Of a DNA stretch of 64,000 nt, positions 34,001-43,000 are shown one piece after another. The stretch lies in assembly GCF_000520015.2 (NCBI RefSeq), contig NZ_CP007044.2, positions 1,860,001 to 1,924,000 of the forward strand, in the 5' to 3' direction. Under the pieces are notes generated by a model, which was given only the letters and a program-made list of their open reading frames with translations, did not search any database and was not told the origin of the DNA. Position 1 is the stretch's first letter, and each line of letters begins with the position of its first letter. The DNA is from Chania multitudinisentens RB-25. GTDB lineage: Bacteria > Pseudomonadota > Gammaproteobacteria > Enterobacterales > Enterobacteriaceae. The translations under genes and the position numbers were made by a program.

Positions 34001-37000
34001 CAACATCAGCCTGGCCGGGAACAGCAATGCCACCGCCTTCAGTGGTCTGCTGGACATCAACACCGATGCCTCTCTGACCCTGGACAGTGCCAGCACGCTG
34101 AATACGGCCACGGTACTGAACGTCAACGACGGCAGCAGCACGCTGAACATCAGCAACAACGGGGTCTTTACCCTGAACAATGCCCTGACCGGTGCCGGGC
34201 AGGTCAATGTTGATACCGCCAATAATGCCTTTAACTTCGGGGCCGGGGTGGGCAGCGTCTTCACCGGTAACGTCACCCTGAATAACGCCAGTTTTTCACT
34301 GGCTGGCACCAATGCCAGCGCCCTGGTGGGGGCCGGACTGACGTTGAACAGCGGCAGTGATACCACCGTGGGAGTGGCGGGAACGCCGAGCACGGAAACG
34401 CTACAGAGCCTGACCCTCAACGGCGGCACCCTGAACTTTATCGGTGGGGCCCCGCTGTCCGTGGCTGAAAGTACGATCGATACCCAGAGCCTGACGGCCA
34501 ACAGCGGCACCATCAATGTAATGGGCGGCGGCAGTTGGGAGAATACCCTGCCGGTGGTGCCGCCGAATCTCTCGATCCTGGAGCAGAACCGGGGAACCAC
34601 GGCGATGCAGCTGATTAACGCTGATACCGCCAGCGGGGCAGAGAATCTGACGCTGATGATTGACGGCGTGGCGGTGACGCCGCAGGGGGTTGTCTCAGCC
34701 ATCAACCAGAATACGGTGCATGTGGCGGATGCGACCTACAACTATCAGTTGTCCAACACCAACAGCGCCAATGCCAGCGGCCTGTACCTGAACTATGGCC
34801 TGAATGCCCTCAATCTGTTGCAGGACAATGCCGATGCGCTGGTGATTGCCACCGAGGCAGACCTGGACGCCAACAGGGAGCTGACTGCACAACTGACCGG
34901 GGCAGGCGGTATCGTGTTTGATGCCAGCAACGGGGCATTGACGGTGACCAACAGCCAGAACAGCTACACAGGCAGTACCACGGTGAGCGGCGGTAACGTG
35001 CTGCTGGGCAGCAACGCTGCGTTGGGTGCCACCTCGTTGCTGACGGTGGCGAGCGGGGCCAGCTTCAACACCAACGACTTCAGCCAGACGGTGGGGGCGC
35101 TGACCAACCTGGGCACGGTTATCTTGAATACCGGGGCCTTGACCAGTGGTCTGCTGACTAACAGCGGGGCGATCGACCTGGCGGGCGGTATCCTGACCCT
35201 CTCATCAGGAGGTACCTCGACGGGCATTGGAGGCCTGGCTGGGGCCGGGATGCTGAACGTGAACGGGGGCGACCTGGCGCTGAGTGCGGCCAATGGGGGC
35301 CTGTCGGCCAGCACGCATATTGCGTCGGGGGCATCGGTGACACAGAGCGCGGCCAATGCGTTGGGTACCAGTGCGGTGGAGGTGGACGGGACGCTGAACC
35401 TGACTGCTGCCGATACTCTGGCGAACGTGCTGAGCGGGGCGGGGGTGATTAACACCGAGGCGGCCATCAGCCTGAGCGGCAGCAACAGCTTTAGCGGCAC
35501 CCAGAGCATTAACGCCGGGGGGACGCTGAGCATCAGCACGGCCGATAACCTGGGCACCTCGGTGGCCAGCGTTGATTTGACCGATGCGACGGCCCAACTG
35601 TTACTTGATGGTTTCACCGGTAATCTTGCCAATGCCCTGAGCGGGGTGGCCGGGTCGACGGTGCAGTTCCTGAACGCGTCGGGCACCACCCTGACCGGGG
35701 CCAACAGTGGCTTTGCCGGCCTGTTCGACCTGATGGGCAACAGTACCCTGACCGTGGCACAAAACACCCAGTTGGGCGCAGGCAGCGTCAGTATTGGCAG
35801 CGGCAGTACGCTGGCCTTTGACGGTTTTGCCGGTGGAGCGTTGACCGCCCTGAACAATGCGCTGAGCGGTGCGGGGAACTGGGTGCTGCGCAACAGCAAC
35901 ATCACCCTGGCCGGGAACAGCAATGCCACCGCCTTCAGTGGTCTGCTGGACATCAACACCGATGCCTCTCTGACCCTGGACGGTGCCAGCACGCTGAATG
36001 CGGCCACGGTGTTGAACGTCAACGACGGCAGCAGTACGCTGAACATCAGCAACAACGGGGCCTTTACCCTGAACAATGCCCTGAGCGGTGCCGGGCAGGT
36101 CAATGTTGATACCGCCAATAATGCCTTTAACTTCGGGGCCGGGGTGGGCAGCGCCTTCACCGGTAACGTCACCCTGAATAACGCCAGCTTCTTACTGGCT
36201 GGCACCAATGCCAGCGCCCTGGCGGGGGCCGGGCTGACGTTGAACAGCGGCAGTGATACCACCGTGGGGGTGGCGGGAACGCCGAGCACGGAAACGCTAC
36301 AGAGCCTGACCCTCAACGGCGGCACCCTGAACTTTATCGGTGGGGCCCCGCTGTCCGTGGCTGAAAGTACGATCGATACCCAGAGCCTGACGGCCAACAG
36401 CGGCACCATCAATGTAATGGGCGGCGGCAGTTGGGAGAATACCCTGCCGGTGGTGCCGCCGAATCTCTCGATCCTGGAGCAGAACCGGGGAACCACGGCG
36501 ATGCAGCTGATTAACGCTGATACCGCCAGCGGGGCAGAGAATCTGACGCTGATGATTGACGGCGTGGCGGTGACGCCGCAGGGGGTTGTCTCAGCCATCA
36601 ACCAGAATACGGTGCATGTGGCGGATGCGACCTACAACTATCAGTTGTCCAACACCAACAGCGCCAATGCCAGCGGCCTGTACCTGAACTATGGCCTGAA
36701 TGCCCTCAATCTGTTGCAGGACAATGCCGATGCGCTGGTGATTGCCACCGAGGCAGACCTGGACGCCAACAGGGAGCTGACTGCACAACTGACCGGGGCA
36801 GGCGGTATCGTGTTTGATGCCAGCAACGGGGCATTGACGGTGACCAACAGCCAGAACAGCTACACAGGCAGTACCACGGTGAGCGGCGGTAACGTGCTGC
36901 TGGGCAGCAACGCTGCGTTGGGTGCCACCTCGTTGCTGACGGTGGCGAGCGGGGCCAGCTTCAACACCAACGACTTCAGCCAGACGGTGGGGGCGCTGAC

Positions 37001-40000
37001 CAACCTGGGCACGGTTATCTTGAATACCGGGGCCTTGACCAGTGGTCTGCTGACTAACAGCGGGGCGATCGACCTGGCGGGCGGTATCCTGACCCTCTCA
37101 TCAGGAGGTACCTCGACGGGCATTGGAGGCCTGGCTGGGGCCGGGATGCTGAACGTGAACGGGGGCGACCTGGCGCTGAGTGCGGCCAATGGGGGCCTGT
37201 CGGCCAGCACGCATATTGCGTCGGGGGCATCGGTGACACAGAGCGCGGCCAATGCGTTGGGTACCAGTGCGGTGGAGGTGGACGGGACGCTGAACCTGAC
37301 TGCTGCCGATACTCTGGCGAACGTGCTGAGCGGGGCGGGGGTGATTAACACCGAGGCGGCCATCAGCCTGAGCGGCAGCAACAGCTTTAGCGGCACCCAG
37401 AGCATTAACGCCGGGGGGACGCTGAGCATCAGCACGGCCGATAACCTGGGCACCTCGGTGGCCAGCGTTGATTTGACCGATGCGACGGCCCAACTGTTAC
37501 TTGATGGTTTCACCGGTAATCTTGCCAATGCCCTGAGCGGGGTGGCCGGGTCGACGGTGCAGTTCCTGAACGCGTCGGGCACCACCCTGACCGGGGCCAA
37601 CAGTGGCTTTGCCGGCCTGTTCGACCTGATGGGCAACAGTACCCTGACCGTGGCACAAAACACCCAGTTGGGTGGAGGCAGCGTCAGTATTGGCAGCGGC
37701 AGTACGCTGGCCTTTGACGGCTTTGCCGGTGGAGCGTTGACCGCCCTGAACAATGCGCTGAACGGTGCGGGGAACTGGGTGCTGCGCAACAGCAACATCA
37801 GCCTGGCCGGGAACAGCAATGCCACCGCCTTCAGTGGCCTACTGGACATCAACACCGATGCCTCTCTGACCCTGGACAGTGCCAGCACGCTGAATGCGGC
37901 CACGGTACTGAACGTCAACGACGGCAGCAGCACGCTGAACATCAGCAACAACGGGGTCTTTACCCTGAACAATGCCCTGACCGGTGCCGGGCAGGTCAAT
38001 GTTGATACCGCCAATAATGCCTTTAACTTCGGGGCCGGGGTGGGCAGCGTCTTCACCGGTAACGTCACCCTGAATAACGCCAGTTTTTCACTGGCTGGCA
38101 CCAATGCCAGCGCCCTGGTGGGGGCCGGACTGACGTTGAACAGCGGCAGTGATACCACCGTGGGAGTGGCGGGAACGCCGAGCACGGAAACGCTACAGAG
38201 CCTGACCCTCAACGGCGGCACCCTGAACTTTATCGGTGGGGCCCCGCTGTCCGTGGCTGAAAGTACGATCGATACCCAGAGCCTGACGGCCAACAGCGGC
38301 ACCATCAATGTAATGGGCGGCGGCAGTTGGGAGAATACCCTGCCGGTGGTGCCGCCGAATCTCTCGATCCTGGAGCAGAACCGGGGAACCACGGCGATGC
38401 AGCTGATTAACGCTGATACCGCCAGCGGGGCAGAGAATCTGACGCTGATGATTGACGGCGTGGCGGTGACGCCGCAGGGGGTTGTCTCAGCCATCAACCA
38501 GAATACGGTGCATGTGGCGGATGCGACCTACAACTATCAGTTGTCCAACACCAACAGCGCCAATGCCAGCGGCCTGTACCTGAACTATGGCCTGAATGCC
38601 CTCAATCTGTTGCAGGACAATGCCGATGCGCTGGTGATTGCCACCGAGGCAGACCTGGACGCCAACAGGGAGCTGACTGCACAACTGACCGGGGCAGGCG
38701 GTATCGTGTTTGATGCCAGCAACGGGGCATTGACGGTGACCAACAGCCAGAACAGCTACACAGGCAGTACCACGGTGAGCGGCGGTAACGTGCTGCTGGG
38801 CAGCAACGCTGCGTTGGGTGCCACCTCGTTGCTGACGGTGGCGAGCGGGGCCAGCTTCAACACCAACGACTTCAGCCAGACGGTGGGGGCGCTGACCAAC
38901 CTGGGCACGGTTATCTTGAATACCGGGGCCTTGACCAGTGGTCTGCTGACTAACAGCGGGGCGATCGACCTGGCGGGCGGTATCCTGACCCTCTCATCAG
39001 GAGGTACTTCGACGGGCATTGGAGGCCTGGCTGGGGCCGGGATGCTGAACGTGAACGGGGGCGACCTGGCGCTGAGTGCGGCCAATGGGGGCCTGTCGGC
39101 CAGCACGCATATTGCGTCGGGGGCATCGGTGACACAGAGCGCGGCCAATGCGTTGGGTACCAGTGCGGTGGAGGTGGACGGGACGCTGAACCTGACTGCT
39201 GCGGATACTCTGGCGAACGTGCTGAGCGGGGCGGGGGTGATTAACACCGAGGCGGCCATCAGCCTGAGCGGCAGCAACAGCTTTAGCGGCACCCAGAGCA
39301 TTAACGCCGGGGGGGCGCTGAGCATCAGCACGGCTGATAACCTGGGCACCTCGGTGGCTAGCGTGGTGTTGACCGATGCGACGGCCCAACTGTTACTTGA
39401 TGGTTTCACCGGTAATCTTGCCAATGCCCTGAGCGGGGTGGCCGGGTCGACGGTGCAGTTCCTGAACGCGTCGGGCACCACCCTGACCGGGGCCAACAGT
39501 GGCTTTGCCGGCCTGTTCGACCTGACGGGCAACAGTACCCTGACCGTGGCACAAAACACCCAGTTGGGCGCAGGCAGCGTCAGTATTGGCAGCGGCAGTA
39601 CGCTGGCCTTTGACGGTTTTGCCGGTGGAGCGTTGACCGCCCTGAACAATGCGCTGAGCGGTGCGGGGAACTGGGTGCTGCGCAACAGCAACATCACCCT
39701 GGCCGGGAACAGCAATGCCACCGCCTTCAGTGGTCTGCTGGACATCAACACCGATGCCTCTCTGACCCTGGACGGTGCCAGCACGCTGAATGCGGCCACG
39801 GTGTTGAACGTCAACGACGGCAGCAGTACGCTGAACATCAGCAACAACGGGGCCTTTACCCTGAACAATGCCCTGACCGGTGCCGGGCAGGTCAATGTTG
39901 ATACCGCCAATAATGCCTTTAACTTCGGGGCCGGGGTGGGCAGCGCCTTCACCGGTAACGTCACCCTGAATAACGCCAGCTTCTTACTGGCTGGCACCAA

Positions 40001-43000
40001 TGCCAGCGCCCTGGTGGGGGCCGGACTGACGTTGAACAGCGGCAGTGATACCACCGTGGGAGTGGCGGGAACGCCGAGCACGGAAACGCTACAGAGCCTG
40101 ACCCTCAACGGCGGCACCCTGAACTTTATCGGTGGGGCCCCGCTGTCCGTGGCTGAAAGTACGATCGATACCCAGAGCCTGACGGCCAACAGCGGCACCA
40201 TCAATGTAATGGGCGGCGGCAGTTGGGAGAATACCCTGCCGGTGGTGCCGCCGAATCTCTCGATCCTGGAGCAGAACCGGGGAACCACGGCGATGCAGCT
40301 GATTAACGCTGATACCGCCAGCGGGGCAGAGAATCTGACGCTGATGATTGACGGCGTGGCGGTGACGCCGCAGGGGGTTGTCTCAGCCATCAACCAGAAT
40401 ACGGTGCATGTGGCGGATGCGACCTACAACTATCAGTTGTCCAACACCAACAGCGCCAATGCCAGCGGCCTGTACCTGAACTATGGCCTGAATGCCCTCA
40501 ATCTGTTGCAGGACAATGCCGATGCGCTGGTGATTGCCACCGAGGCAGACCTGGACGCCAACAGGGAGCTGACTGCACAACTGACCGGGGCAGGCGGTAT
40601 CGTGTTTGATGCCAGCAACGGGGCATTGACGGTGACCAACAGCCAGAACAGCTACACAGGCAGTACCACGGTGAGCGGCGGTAACGTGCTGCTGGGCAGC
40701 AACGCTGCGTTGGGTGCCACCTCGTTGCTGACGGTGGCGAGCGGGGCCAGCTTCAACACCAACGACTTCAGCCAGACGGTGGGGGCGCTGACCAACCTGG
40801 GCACGGTTATCTTGAATACCGGGGCCTTGACCAGTGGTCTGCTGACTAACAGCGGGGCGATCGACCTGGCGGGCGGTATCCTGACCCTCTCATCAGGAGG
40901 TACCTCGACGGGCATTGGAGGCCTGGCTGGGGCCGGGATGCTGAACGTGAACGGGGGCGACCTGGCGCTGAGTGCGGCCAATGGGAGCCTGTCGGCCAGC
41001 ACGCATATTGCGTCGGGGGCATCGGTGACACAGAGCGCGGCCAATGCGCTGGGCACCAGTGCGGTGGAGGTGGACGGGACGCTGAACCTGACTGCTGCGG
41101 ATACCCTGGCGAACGTGCTGAGCGGGGCGGGGGTGATTAACACCGAGGCGGCCATCAGCCTGAGCGGCAGCAACAGCTTTAGCGGCACCCAGAGCATTAA
41201 CGCCGGGGGGGCGCTGAGCATCAGCACGGCTGATAACCTGGGCACCTCGGTGGCTAGCGTGGTGTTGACCGATGCTACATCGCAATTGATCTTCAATGGC
41301 TTGAATGGTGATGTGGCGAATACCCTGAGCGGAGTCGCTAATTCTACAATCACTGCGGATAGCGGTGCCAACCTGTCACTGTCTGGCAATAACAGCGGGT
41401 TTGGTGGCCAGTTTGTAGTCACTGGCAACAGTGCGCTGAACGTCAACCAGAACTCGAATCTGGGAGCGGGTTCGGTCACCGTCGACAGCGGCAGCCAACT
41501 GGTGTTTAGCGGGCTGACGGGAACGTTGAGTAACGCGCTCAGCGGTGCTGGCGACTGGGTGCTGTCAAACCAGAGTAATGTGTTGCTGAACAACGGGAAC
41601 GCGGCCGCCTTTACCGGAACGGTCAGCATCAACGGTGAGTCAGTCCTGAGCCTTGACAGTGCTAACTGGTTCAATCCGGCGGCCACGGTAGATATTGTGA
41701 CCGCCAACGATACGCTGAACATCAGCAACAACGGGGATTTTACCTTCGACAACCGGTTACTGGGGGCCGGGGTGTTAAATATCAATACCAACAACAACCT
41801 GTTCAGCTTCGGCAGCAACGTTGGGGGAGAGTTCACCGGCTTGGTTAACCTCCAGAATACTCAGTTCCAACTGTCAGGCAGCAACACCACCAGCAACAGC
41901 AACACCGTGCTGAATCTGGAAAACAACAGCCATACCTCGGTCGGCGATGGCGTGCAGACTATTGGTGCGCTTGAAATGAATGGCGGCACGCTGATTTTCA
42001 ATAACATCGTTGATAACGGCGGGCTCTTGACCTCAGAGGGCACCATTATCGCCACGCGCATTGATACCACCGGCGGCGGGACGGTGAGCGTGAATCTACC
42101 GCCTAATGTCTCCCCCAGCCTGGAAGACCTGAGCATCTTGGCATTAGACACAGGGGCCATTGTGGTCAACTTGGTGAAAGGGGCAGCCACCGGTACCGGG
42201 CTTGAACTGACGCTCTCCGACGGCAGCAATACGCCGATTGTAGAAAACTATATTGCAGGTATCACCAATCCGAACAGCAGCGTAGTAGCTGCAATGGGAA
42301 CCTTCAATTTTGGTCTGACGACCGGTGACCTGCGGGACGGGTTGTACGTGAGCTACAGCTTGAGGAGTATGGACTTGTTGACCACCGGCAATGATGCACT
42401 GGAACTGGTGGGTACGGCGAGTTTTAACGGGACGCCGAACAACGAACTCTTTGCACAAATCACCGGCAGTGGGGATCTGGCGATCACCGAAGCCGATCCG
42501 GGTTCGATAGTGGTGATCTCTGGCACTGACAATACGTACACCGGGGCCACGCTGGTGCGCGCGGGTACACTGCAACTGGATGTGGATACCGCGTTGGGGC
42601 AGACCTCGAATCTGGCGATCAGCAGCGGGGCAGTTGTGGACATTAATGGGCATACGCAGACCGTAGGGGCGCTGAACAGTGCAAGCGACGGTACGCTGAT
42701 GCTGAATGGGGGCGCATTGACGGTGAACAACGGCGGTGTGGCCGACGGGGCATTGACCGGGGCCGGTAGCCTGACGTTGGTGGGGGGCACGCTGGCCGTT
42801 AACAATAACAACACCGGGTTCAGCGGTATGACCACGGTTGACAGCGGTGCGACGGCTAGCGTCACGCAGGCCCAAGGGCTGGGAACGGGCAATATCGCGG
42901 TGGATGGGACGCTGCATCTGGACGGCACTGCGGGAGGGCTGGCGGCGGCGACCCTGGGTAACGCTCTGCAAGGCAGCGGTGATACCGTGCTGAGCAATGC

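Noticed and set aside
33179..41836. Long open frames (up to 545 residues) on the minus strand inside the autotransporter repeats
   Set aside because: They repeat exactly with the 1896-bp period, have no ribosome-binding sites, and arise from the strong codon bias of the plus-strand gene.
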